Source: Augochlora pura (lineage: Eukaryota; Arthropoda; Insecta; Hymenoptera; Halictidae). From it: 64,000 nt of DNA. Location of the stretch: assembly GCF_028453695.1 (NCBI RefSeq), contig NC_135774.1, forward strand, positions 5,766,001 through 5,830,000, written 5' to 3'. Each line of letters begins with the position of its first letter. The first letter of the stretch is position 1. The translations under genes were made by a program, and so were the position numbers. Below are positions 53,894 to 63,620 of this stretch, in pieces. The notes under the pieces were generated by a model, which was not told where the DNA came from, made no database searches, and was given only the letters and a program-made list of their open reading frames with translations.

Positions 53894-55672
53894 TTATAGG
53901 AATGACCGAACTATTTGGCATGTTTTTAATATTATTGCTTTTTGGATGTGCATGTGTGTCTTTTTCTTTAGATTTAATTTAACTAGGCTTTCTGTGAATG
54001 AATGTGGTGTGATTCTTGTGGCTGATATAATGAACGGTAGTACACTGACTCTTTTCGTTTCCATGTTCTTTGTATTTCAATTTTAAGGTCTTCATACTTT
54101 TCTATTTCTTTTGTATTTGTTTATTACATTTGTATCACTTGTGATCAACATGTCTATGAGGTAGGTAGTCTTTTCCTTCTTGTCTTGCACTGGTATATTA
54201 TGGATTACTGTTTTATCAGTGTGTATAGTTCGGTCCCAATGTATGTGGAGTAATGTTTGTTTACTATGGAAGTATTTTCCAAGTTACTTGATCTGTTTTG
54301 CGTGTAGTATGTGGATATCTATGAGGCCTTTACCTTCTCGACCTCGGGCGATTTTATGATGCCAAATGAATATGTGAGGATTGGTACATCGTATGTGTTT
54401 ATTGCTTTGAATAGGTTTTTCGAGTTTAGTTTCGTTTTCAGAAGTGTTTGTAGTCTTTGTGTATATTGTTTTTTTTAGATGTAACTTTATTTGCGTATTT
54501 TCAATTCGTGTGTTCTGTTGAAATACTAGATATTTGTATGTCTCGTTTTGTTACATGTCATCTAGTATTTGGTTACTGAGTGTTATCGGTTCGTCTCCTT
54601 TGATCCAGCGACCTTTTTCTATATGTAGTTGTTTGCATTTATTCATACCGAATTCCATTCCAATGACTGTTGTCATGTTTTGAACTATTTTAAGAATTCG
54701 TGGTATCTGTTAAGGTGCGCGCGGTGTCGTCCGAAATTAACTCGGCTTCGCGGTTGTAAGGCGCGAAGTTTTCTTGTATAGAATATACGGCACTCGACGC
54801 GGCACGGTAGTTTGACGATTTAACGAGGAACTACCTAGATAGATTTAAGTTATTGTTCGTGTGTTCCCGGAGTCTCCTTGTGAGAGTTTCGTTCGTAGGT
54901 TAGCGGTGCGCCGAAGTATTGAGACCGATGTGTCTCCTTGAAGGTTTGAAGAAGAGTGTCCGTTTTCGAATCGTTCGTGGACGTGTGTGGGACACGTGTG
55001 GGCGTTTCTGCCTTCTGGGGGTTCCTCGAGAATTGCATTTCGGTATGATAGAGGGGCACTGATTGGCCTTTGCCGATTGCTGTAGAGTACCAATCAGTGC
55101 CTTCTTTACCGCGGTGACATCCCCTTGTCAAACTGTGAGCGTGTTACGTTGTATATAATTTACAACGCCAAAAAGTGCTACGGGAATCGTCCAGGTCAGC
55201 CGACGACGGCTGCGGTACCGTCGCGTACACGGTTCGGGTGACCCTTCGGATTACCCGGTTTATAGCACGTCCCAGCTGTGGGCTTCGAAAATGCAATTAG
55301 GCAGTTCTCTCAGAAATCTTTAACTTTATGACACGGAATGGTTATTGAGGAAGGCGGTAATGAAATTAACATAATTCTGATTGCCAGATGTAGAAAAAGC
55401 CTTCTTCTCAAAAATAACCTTCCTCACGTCCGTGTCATAAACCCCATCGGCAGAAATTCCAGGTGTTTCCGTCTTCGGGACGGAACAGTATCTATGTCGT
55501 ATTTGCTCCATATAATTTGATATCATCCATGTACATAAGGTGATTTATTTTATGGTGTGTGGTGCTGTCTGTTTTTATGGCGTAGCCATAGCTCGGGTTG
55601 TTGAATGCGTTTCACAATGAATTGAGGGACATGCAGAACCATGACGCACTTAAAGAATCACCCTGAAAGTTG
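53894..55672 (-). pseudogene. non-LTR retrotransposon reverse transcriptase relic
   Basis: Read on the minus strand, 55515-55672 encodes the QGDSLSA region and the catalytic YMDD box followed by IKLYG. After the solo LTR (54708-55487), the frame resumes with VIGMEFGMNKCKQLHIEKGR (54590-54680), then a thumb-like segment (TLLKTKLNSKNLFKAINTYD, YSFGIIKS at about 54350-54440), a GKGLIDIHILHAKQI segment (about 54300-54330) and a C-terminal FIISATRI ... KAIILKTCQIVRSFL block ending at a stop at 53894. Several stops, frame changes and a deletion break it, and the N-terminal RT motifs are absent. The pattern recalls R2/R4-type elements; the clade is uncertain. Plus-strand ORFs at 53595-54086 are its shadows. 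Confidence 0.8.
54708..55487. mobile_element. solo LTR 2 nested in the reverse-transcriptase relic
   Basis: This 780-bp insertion begins TGTTAAGGTGCGCGCGG and ends GGGACGGAACA. It is flanked by GTATC on both sides (54703-54707 and 55488-55492). Removing it with one GTATC brings the two RT fragments back into the same reading frame, which confirms the boundaries. It has no pol or gag. A GTATATAA box lies at about 55153 on the plus strand. ORFs within (54845-55131 minus) are not recognised. Confidence 0.9.
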
Positions 55673-55735
55673 TATTGTATTGTATCGTATCGTATCGTAT
55701 TATATTATATTGTAATATATTATTGTATCCTACCT
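55673..55735. repeat. (GTATC)n/(TATTG)n microsatellite
   Basis: GTATTGTATCGTATCGTATCG and TATATTGTAATATATTATTG words mark the upstream edge of the retroelement relic. Confidence 0.85.
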
Positions 55736-56633
55736 CCACTGCCCCTTCTCTCAACTACCCTAATCATTCTCAAACTTCTACACTAAATTACAGTTTCAAT
55801 TTTAAGGGTGCTGTTCCGACAGCGATTGTATTAAACAGCGTACAGAGTAACAAAAACACCAGATACGTCGTCTCTACTCGACCATAACTTTAACGACGTA
55901 TTCGTTTCGAATTCAGAGCAAACGTAAACCCGTTCATTTATCGCCTAACCGAATTCCACGTAACAGTCGACTCATCCTCGCCTGTTAAACGACTCAGATG
56001 GAGGGAAAGTCGGGCGTCTTCGCATTGTCAGAACGTTTTGTTCTGGTCGTGGTCGTCCAAGTGAAAGCGCAGATAAAGCGGCCGAGTTCTGAACACCATC
56101 GTTTTTACAATAAAATGGCCAAACGGAAGGAGAGGACTAAGGTTCAGGTTCCAAGCTGCGTACGAAGGAACGAACTATACGCGAACTTGCTTAATTTTCT
56201 ATTAATTTGAAAAATGTTGGGAACGTTATTAAGAATAGACTCATACATTTAGTGCTCGGGGGGTGGTTCATCGAACATCCGCATGCTATAACGACGAACA
56301 GGAGGACGTCTCCGCGTAGGTTACTCGAACGTTCGCTTTCACTGCACTATCGTTAAACACTGATCACTTATTCAATAATAATTATGAACGATTTCCCGGT
56401 TTAACCACTTAGGCTCGGCCGAGTTTCGCGCGGAATAGTTTCTCCGTACGGTAGAGTTACGCGCAATAACGAATCACACTGCGCAATATGGCGGACGATG
56501 CTCTTCTATACACTAGCATGTTCGAACGTAATCTATCATCATTAAATAACAATTTTTCTTAAAGGTACGATGTAAATACTTTCGCTTTAATAATTAGTAA
56601 ACGACTGAGCACGATATACCGTGGGACACATTA
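55736..56633. other. unique island; no gene recognised
   Basis: Balanced, non-repetitive sequence with one 70-codon plus ORF (55998-56210: basic, no recognised domain). No clear splice structure. Confidence 0.4.
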
Positions 56634-57983
56634 ATATTCGGACACCATCGTATTTGCGAAATTTTTACTCCGTATCTTTACTGTTTATTGTAAGTGTATG
56701 GTATGTAAGAAAGAGTGTGCGGTTGTATGAATGTATAGTAATAAGATGAACATAGATGCATAGTTGTGTGCGTGAAACAAATTAATGAAATGAAACGACA
56801 GACGTCGTTTTGTGTGCGACAGATATCGTTTTATAAAAGTTAACATTATTCATTTAACCAAGTTCCTTACATTATTGAATTAATGAATTTATAGTTTTGT
56901 ATTAACTCAGAACACTTATTTTAGGTGCTACAAACATAAGTTTTATTTACATAATTGGTATAGTTTTATTATTAAATGATATTAAATGAACTATTGCTCA
57001 ATTTTGACGTCGCAAAAATATTCGGACACTTTACAAATCATAATCTGGTCATTAAGGATATACATATACTTTAACAAAAATAAATCGATGTTAATACTTT
57101 GTTGGATTGTCCTTTTGCCTAATTACATGATTTAATCGTTTAGACATGCTAGAAATAATTTTATTTATATATTCTAATGGAATACGTGACCATTCTTCGC
57201 TTAATCACAAATTTAGTTCTTCTTTGGACTTTATTGGCGACATTCTGATTCGACGATCTAAGTAATCCCATTTTTCAACCGGTTTTAGATCTGGTGATTG
57301 TGGAGGAGTTTTCAATACTTTTGGACAATTATGTAATAAATATTTTTAAACTATACGTGATTTATGTTTGCGGCCATTATCTTGGTAAAATTTAAAATTG
57401 TTACGAATGTTCATATTAATAGCACTTTTTAGTAAATTTTGTTTCAAAATATTTAAAGATTTATTTTTGTCTGAAATTACATTAATAAAAACTAATTCAC
57501 CCACTCTAGCAGCTGAGACAACCACAAACCAACACACTTCCTCCACCGTGTTTCAACGTTGGTTTAAGATTCTTAGTAAAAAGCTCTTCATTAGCTTTAC
57601 GCCATATAAGTTTGTGCCCATCAGACCCGAAAATATTATATTTGCTTTCGTCTGCAAAAATTACATCTTTCCACCATTTTTCTTCGTTAGAAGTGTATTC
57701 TTTAGCGAAGAGTAATCGCTTCTTTCGATTAATATCGTTAATATATGGCTTTTTTCAGATAACTCTGCTATGATATCCATTTTCATGAGCATCCGACGAA
57801 CTGTTCCGGGATAAATCTTCTTGCCGGTCTCCTCAAAAAACTCTGCTGTCAATTTTGTGGCACTTAAACTAGGGTTTACTTTTATTTCCTAATAGTATTA
57901 CGCTTATCGCTATCGTTAAGAAACTTTGGGCGAAATTTTTGAGGGATATATTCAATTCTATCCACACGATTATATCTTCGTAC

Positions 57984-58344
57984 TGTTATGCCGTGAGGAG
58001 AAAGAAAAGGATCTCTCGAGACTCCATAATCTTCCCTGCTAGAGTTAGAGTTTTTGTTCGGAATAAGCCACAAACGGGGTTTTACAAAGAACTTTATTAT
58101 AAAGTGAAGATCGAGCGGAACTACATACTGTCAAACTGAACCCAAGCTTGGCGAAGCATGCACTTTTATACCTTCGCACAATAGAAGTCACCGGACTTTG
58201 GTCACCTAGACCCGATGCAGTTTCTAGGCTGAAAAGGGGGTAAAGCATAACCCATGCTTTTGGTGACGCAGTGTTTTGGCAAAAGTGACACACAGGTCAG
58301 CCTAATCAGTGACTCACGGTAAATGTTTGGGGTACCGCATAACA
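57984..58344 (-). mobile_element. solo LTR 3 nested in the Tc1 transposase
   Basis: This 361-bp insertion has ends TGTTATGCCG and GGTACCGCATAACA (TGTTATGC inverted repeat) and a GTAC duplication on both sides (57980-57983 and 58345-58348). Removing it with one GTAC leaves the transposase frame continuous. On the minus strand it has a TATAAAAG box (about 58163-58170), a TCAGT initiator about 30 bases downstream (about 58135) and AATAAA at about 58093-58098, the normal U3-R-U5 order. The parent element was therefore in minus orientation. Confidence 0.92.
58163..58170 (-). promoter_or_regulatory. TATA box of solo LTR 3
   Basis: TATAAAAG on the minus strand, followed at the usual distance by TCAGT, the arthropod-type initiator, and by a polyadenylation signal about 40 bases further on. 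Confidence 0.65.
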
Positions 58345-58851
58345 GTACAATGTCCGCAACAGTGCTCTTGCTCAAATTTAATAATATCCCGATTTCTCTA
58401 TGCGATTTTCCTTTTTTGCGATGATAAATGTCAAGTTGGTGTATATTAAACGAAGTATTATTCCTTTTGCGTGGTATATTCATAGCTAATATGTGCATCA
58501 GGAACAGGATTTGAAATGAAACTATTTCTATCAGATAGTGTTTACACCATATGTTTAAAAACATTGCCATCAAGCAAAGCATTCACCTTAACATGGCACT
58601 TAAACTACAAAGCGTATGGAATGTCCGAATATTTTTGCGATGTCAAAATTAAGCACTGGTTCATTTAATATCAATTAACAATAAAACTATACAAATTATG
58701 TAAATAAAACTTATGTTTGTAGAATCTAAAGTAAGTGTTCAGACTTATTAAAAAAAACCTCATTCATTCATTCAATTCAACAAACAGTAAAGATACGGAG
58801 TAAAAGTTTGTGAAATACGATGATGTCCGAATATTACGTCGTGGCATGAAA

Positions 58852-58930
58852 CGTTCGCGGAAGGAATTACAATGGTGTGTCCTTCCAGAAGATGACATTC
58901 GCGGAAGCAGTTACGATGGCACTTCGTTCC
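58852..58930. repeat. two-copy 44-bp repeat
   Basis: CGTTCGCGGAAGGAATTACA and CATTCGCGGAAGCAGTTACG start 44 bases apart (58852 and 58896) and end in CCTTCC and CGTTCC. The pair directly precedes the candidate first exon. Confidence 0.7.
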
Positions 58931-58978
58931 TCAAAGGTTGATACGCGTTTATTACGTGTCGAGGAAGGAGCGTAACAT

Positions 58979-59136
58979 TGCAAGATGGCCGACAGTGGTT
59001 CGTTTTGTTACAAGTGAATTTCAACTGTTGTTCATCGATCGCGAAAGTGTGCTATACAGATCATCTATGGCGTTCATCGTACAGTGTGATTGACCGGTGC
59101 ATCATCCGAATATCATGTGGATTTTCAACTACATCG
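58979..59136 (+). CDS. possible first exon with start codon and splice donor
   Basis: A perfect donor, CG|GTAAGT, lies at 59137. Seven codons upstream, ATG at 59115 opens MWIFNYI and then splits a glycine codon in phase 1. The preceding ~135 bases are CpG-rich and include AAGATGGCCGAC (58981), a motif common near insect and other animal transcription starts; its ATG gives a short upstream ORF ending in TGA. The downstream exons cannot be identified, so the product is unknown. Only the donor and start context support this. The exon start is a guess. Confidence 0.3.
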
Positions 59137-59995
59137 GTAAGTTTTATATTAACAACATTTCTCAAATTTCTTGAACAAACGTATCTAATTCGTTTCGCGA
59201 ATTATTGGCTGAATTCTGTTCAGACACGGAATTATTTAAATTACGATATCATTTATGTACTTTGACGGTGTTATTTATTGTTAACCTCCTCTGTACACGT
59301 CACATTAAAATTTTATACAACGGACATGAAGTATCATGCACACTGTAATATTAAAACAGCTTTTTACGATTAAATTGCTTAGTACCTCATGTCTGAAAAA
59401 TTGTTAAATATTCCTCAGTGCTTCTGAAATAAAAGTAAACAGCATCTCTCATCAAACTAGCATTGTCAGGTAGTAAAACAAATTCAGACAGCCCACTCTT
59501 TGTTCATTCCTTCGAACGCGAATCTGAACTGAGAACCCTCCTTCCCCATACGTCACGGAACGAAACCGCTGTTTTTCATTAATACCTCGTAAACAAAGCC
59601 GCAGATTGCATTATCGCTAAGGTAAAAGTTCCTTGAAATCATCTCAAGAACCGTTAATTTCCCGGAATTACAATAGCAGGATAATCAAGACTAATGTCGG
59701 AGGAAATACGATTAGGATTATGTAGTTAGTATCAGAAATGAATGACGCGGCAGTTTAACTCTTTTCGCCGTCGAGTGTTGACTCTAAGGCGTGGCTAAAA
59801 ATTATCATGACAAATTTCGAAAGAATTTTTATCAAGTTTATTTACATTTAGGGAATTGTTGAGAGATGTTAATTGTTGTAAGAGTTGCAACAGTCGATTC
59901 CATAATGTGTAAAAAATGCTCTGCGTTATATAATACAGAAACGGGTCCCAGAAATATTTGTCTAAACAATATTTTGTATATTTAATTTAATTATA
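59137..59995. other. unique sequence, possible intron
   Basis: AT-rich to balanced sequence following the donor. No acceptor-plus-ORF combination is convincing. An island at 59490-59800 is CpG-moderate. Confidence 0.35.
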
Positions 59996-59999
59996 TTAT

Positions 60000-60270
60000 C
60001 TCGAATTATTGGGTTCAATGTCTGAAATTATACGACTTGAACGTCTTTAAGACATCGTTTAGTCGTTTAGAAAGCATCCTATGGACATTTCTATAGCGTC
60101 ATTTAGGTCTCGCGACACGTTTTTAATGTTGTTGGTAATCGACGGGAATTATATTTAATTTAATTTAATTATATCATCTCGAATTATTGGGTAGAATGTT
60201 TTGGACGCCTTTAAGACATCCTTTAGACGTTTACAAGACATCTTGTGGACGAGACGTCATTTAGATCTTG
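60000..60270. repeat. GACGTC-type repeat, block 22, two ~170-bp units
   Basis: TAATTATATCATCTCGAATTATTGGGT, then GTCTTTAAGACATC, TTTAGTCGTTTAGA and CATCCTATGGACAT recur (about 59990-60160 and 60165-60330). The unit includes TCATTTAGGTCTCGCGAC and CGTTTTTAATGTTGTTGG. The two copies differ moderately. Confidence 0.8.
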
Positions 60271-60600
60271 CGACTCGTTTTTATTGTTATTGATAAGCAA
60301 CGTGAATTAATCATGTTTACTTTTATTATTTTATCTCGCATCATCGAGTTATATAGATCAGTATTCTGAACAGAGTTGCTATTTAGAGTGTTCAAAATAC
60401 AATCATCAATATTCATTATTCTGTATTCTGAGTAAATTACAATATACAGTATTGAAAATTCATTGTTGAATATATCCAGTGCTTATTGAATAAACGTCGT
60501 ACATTCGTATAACCAAACATAAATAAACAAAGCGTGAGAATACTTCATAAATAAACAAAGCTTAAAGAGTAATTCAATTCACTCTGTATAGGATAATATT
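60271..60600. other. AT-rich sequence with an AATATT patch
   Basis: ATATTCATTATTCTGTATTCTG words at 60400-60480 belong to the AATATTCAAT repeat family. AAATAAACAAAGC is repeated at 60521-60561. Confidence 0.6.
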
Positions 60601-60838
60601 TATTCTGACCAAGAAAATCTCATAATCGGTGAAAACATAGCGTTAGTTGCGTCGTTAAGTATTTTTACAACGTTTTGAAGCATAAGCTACGTGTAATAAG
60701 GCTACTTTTACAATCACGGACGAAAGACAGGGTAAATTGAGGAATAATGAGGGACATTATGCGACAAAATCGTGCCTTGAACGGCTGTTTGAAAAGTGTG
60801 CAACGGTGACTACGTACAGGAAAAACATACTATACTTT

Positions 60839-60869
<31 letters not shown>

Positions 60870-61120
60870 GAGGGAAGGAGAGAGAGGGAGGGAGAGACGA
60901 AACCATAATGGGAAAACGAAGCCGGCATCTGAATGCCGACAGAATTTAATTAAAACAGGTGACTCTATTCCAGAATTAGCCGACTTACACTCAGTAAACA
61001 CATTCGTCGCGTTTTCGTTTAGCTCTGTTTGACGGTTTTTTTTCGCGGTAGCAGGATTCCATGGTTCAACATCACGTGATCGTTTTTCTGTCTTTTGCAT
61101 TGCAGCATACTATTCACAGC
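60601..61120. other. unique island with a GA microsatellite; no gene recognised
   Basis: Balanced sequence with (GA)n at 60840-60863 followed by a G/A-rich tract to 60897. ORFs across it on both strands (60737-60949 plus, 60810-61100 minus) are rejected. Confidence 0.45.
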
Positions 61121-61850
61121 TGTAAATAATGTAATTTAGTTAATGTACGTATTTTGTAAAAGGCATTTTAGAAGATAATTGCGGAATACCATCTCTTAGT
61201 TAGTAGTGAATTTATATTATATTTTATTATATTTTATTATTATTATTATTATTATTAGTATTATATATAATATATATGTATATGTGATGCAGTTGTAATT
61301 ATAGTAATATTGTCATATAGTGATAGTATATATATAGTAATATAATAATGTAATAACGTATTAAGTAATGTCATATAATAATAGTATTTACAGTCATAGT
61401 ATATATGTATAGTAATACAGTAATATAATAACTGATATTAATAATACAAAATATAACTACATTTTCATATTTCTGCTTATAATTAATTATAATACATTCA
61501 TTCATATATATTAACACAGTCATATAGTAATAATATGTACTGTATTAATATATGTAGTAATATAACCATGTATTAATATGGGCATATAATAATAGTATAC
61601 ACTGTAAAAGTATGCATAGTAATATAGTTATATATTATGACTATATTATTATTAGTTTTATATTATAGACAATAGAATGCAATGTAATGTCATATAATGT
61701 AATATAATGCAACATAATTCATTACAATAAAACGTAACGTAATGCCATATAATATAACATATGCATAAGTATATTACCTACACCCAATAATTACAATATA
61801 CTCATAAAATACTAAAATACTTTCTAAAAAACTTACTTTAATAAATGCCT
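61121..61850. repeat. AT-rich TAATAGTATATA degenerate repeat
   Basis: (ATT)n at about 61215-61260, then repeated CATATAATAATAGTATATAC and AGTAATATAGTAATATAATAAT words every 40-60 bases. It is noncoding. Confidence 0.75.
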
Positions 61851-62345
61851 CTACATACCAGCCATTGTCTGGCGCTGCACATCGTTCCGACCTAATAATA
61901 TCCTTTTCAAAATTACGATCCCCGCGGGTTTGATTTAAAACGCATTCCTCCGCGGGGAAGAACGTTCTTTCCTCGCGTCAAACAAATTTCCCGGGCGATC
62001 GGCCCTGCGCCACGACGCGAGCAAACTGTCTTAAGCGTCTCGTCGGAAAAATTGCACGATAATGGCGTAATTTCTCGGGGGATACGCGTGCGATCCGCGC
62101 GCGGATCTCTATTTTCCGTGGTGGTAAAGACGGTGTCGGCCCCGTCGAATCAACGACAAATTCGACACAAAATGGCGGGGCCATTCGTCCGACAATGCTG
62201 CGACAAGAATTCTGCGCCAGTTCCGCTCAAGTGGGACGCTCCTCGACGAACGTTTTCCGCTCGAAACCAGGGATTGTTAACGTTTTGTACGAGCTTCGGT
62301 TCATTTTCAACGAAATAAATATTCCTCTCCACTCTATTTTAACAT
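61851..62345. other. CpG-rich unique island; no gene recognised
   Basis: GC-rich segment with an 88-codon plus ORF (62052-62318) and 60-68 codon minus ORFs overlapping it. No motif. A direct TCGGCC/CGGGCG-rich composition could mark a promoter. Confidence 0.4.
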
Positions 62346-62874
62346 TTTTCAGTTGAGTGGCGATTCTGAAGTACCGCTGGAATTGTTATACCATGGTTCT
62401 AGATTATTTTGACATTAACAAAGTTTAAAAAACATTGTTAGAATTGTAATTGTTCTGCGAGTAACAATGTTTTATACGCGCAACATGTGCTTTGTTATAA
62501 ATTACAGATGTTAATTTGGTTTTTACAGTTAACTAGTTAACTACAGTTAGTTAAATATTTTTTGTTCGTCGGGGTTACGTAGAAGGTTATGTCAAGATTA
62601 TTTAAAAACGTTATTTCAAATGACTTCAGGAAGCTTTCATTTCCTGATTGTGGCTGACTTTTGGGACACCATATATAGTATTAATATGTAGTAGTATAGT
62701 ATTAAAATGAATAGGAAATTGTAATATGCAAATATAGTTATGTTTTTAGTGAGGTAATCGTGTTATATGTTATATGTATTATATATAATGTTGATAATAA
62801 TAATATAGATAAAAAGTAATTTTATAATAATTAAGAAGTAACAGAAAGGAATATCAGATAGCACGAGGTGGTAT
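62346..62874. other. AT-rich sequence
   Basis: AT-rich and featureless apart from TTTTGGGACACCATATATAG (62660-62679), which may be a decayed GGGTGTCCC-type transposon end. Confidence 0.45.
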
Positions 62875-63620
62875 TTGAGACATCGTAATGACGTTTGGTG
62901 TACGAACGGGATACATATATTTAAGTCGCCTCGAATGTCCTACGTAACATCTTAGCTGTAAATCATGACGTTTTGTAGATGTATTTAAGACGTTGCGTCG
63001 CCAAAGTCCTGCAATCGTTCTAGAAACCATGTTGCATATTCGGATGTTTTGTAAGACGCCTTCAGGATGTCTGTAATGTGTTATGAACGTCCTAAAAACG
63101 TCCTGTCGTTTTGAAGTTGTCTATTATGGGACTTTTTAAAGTGGTCTTAACGTCTGTAATAACATGTCTTAAAGATATCCATTACACGTTTATTTTGGTG
63201 ATGTAGGGCGTCTTCTTTCAGACACCAGAATAACGACCAATTTGGGACATCTTCAAAACATGTCTAAGACGTCCCGAAAGTCCTAGGAACAACTTATAAA
63301 CGTCCTGTGTTACAGATCAAGATATCTTTTAGACGTCCTTCAGACCCCTATATGTATACTTTCTGTGGACGTCTTGTGAACGTTTTATGTACACCTTTAG
63401 AACGATTTTTATATTTTAGTTGTCTTTGAACCATTCCAAATGTCTCACGCGCATCTTAGAAATGTCCTAGAAACATCCTGCGTTACATGCAATATATTTT
63501 TGGGCGTTCTCTAGACCTTTATATAGTATATCTATTGATGTGTTAGATTTTGTCATCCTTAAGACGTTCCGAATGTCCCATGAACCTCCCAAAAACGTCC
63601 TAGAAACGTTTAACGTAAGA
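62875..63620. repeat. GACGTC-type repeat, block 23 (module reversed)
   Basis: Modules TCCTAGAAACATCCTGCGTTAC and AACGTCCTGTGTTACAGATC with GACGTCC words occur, in the same reversed sense as blocks at 48.2 and 52.1 kb. Confidence 0.85.

Larger units (their letters stand above)
57091..58483 (-). pseudogene. Tc1-family transposase pseudogene (DD34E)
   Basis: Reading from 58483 down: an N-terminal helix-turn-helix (HRKKGKSHREIGILLNLSKS), the solo LTR, then the second DNA-binding region (RVDRIEYIPQKFRPKFLND), SATKLTAEFFEETGKKIYPG, and the DDE domain. The first Asp is in FADES (about 57650), the second in YQDNG (about 57375), and the Glu in LKPVE lies 34 residues after the second Asp, counting one stop codon. 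It ends at a stop at 57091. At least one frameshift after the GGGSVLV segment, several stops and the LTR insertion make it non-functional. Without the LTR the length is about 340 codons, normal for Tc1. Confidence 0.9.
56634..58834 (-). mobile_element. Tc1-type DNA transposon, decayed, ~2.2 kb
   Basis: The ends ATATTCGGACACCATCGTAT and ATACGATGATGTCCGAATAT are inverted repeats, with TA on each side (56632-56633 and 58835-58836). The inverted repeats are long: a second matching pair (GCAAAAATATTCGGACA at about 57012 and TGTCCGAATATTTTTGC at about 58622) shows arms of 220 bp (right) and about 400 bp (left, which holds an extra ~180 bp). The transposase reads on the minus strand between them. 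A solo LTR has inserted at 57984-58344. Confidence 0.92.

Noticed and set aside
53595..54086. Three plus-strand ORFs (69-78 codons)
   Set aside because: They are antisense shadows of the minus-strand reverse-transcriptase relic and the fold-back repeat.
57398..57715. 105-codon plus ORF
   Set aside because: It is antisense to the Tc1 transposase DDE domain.
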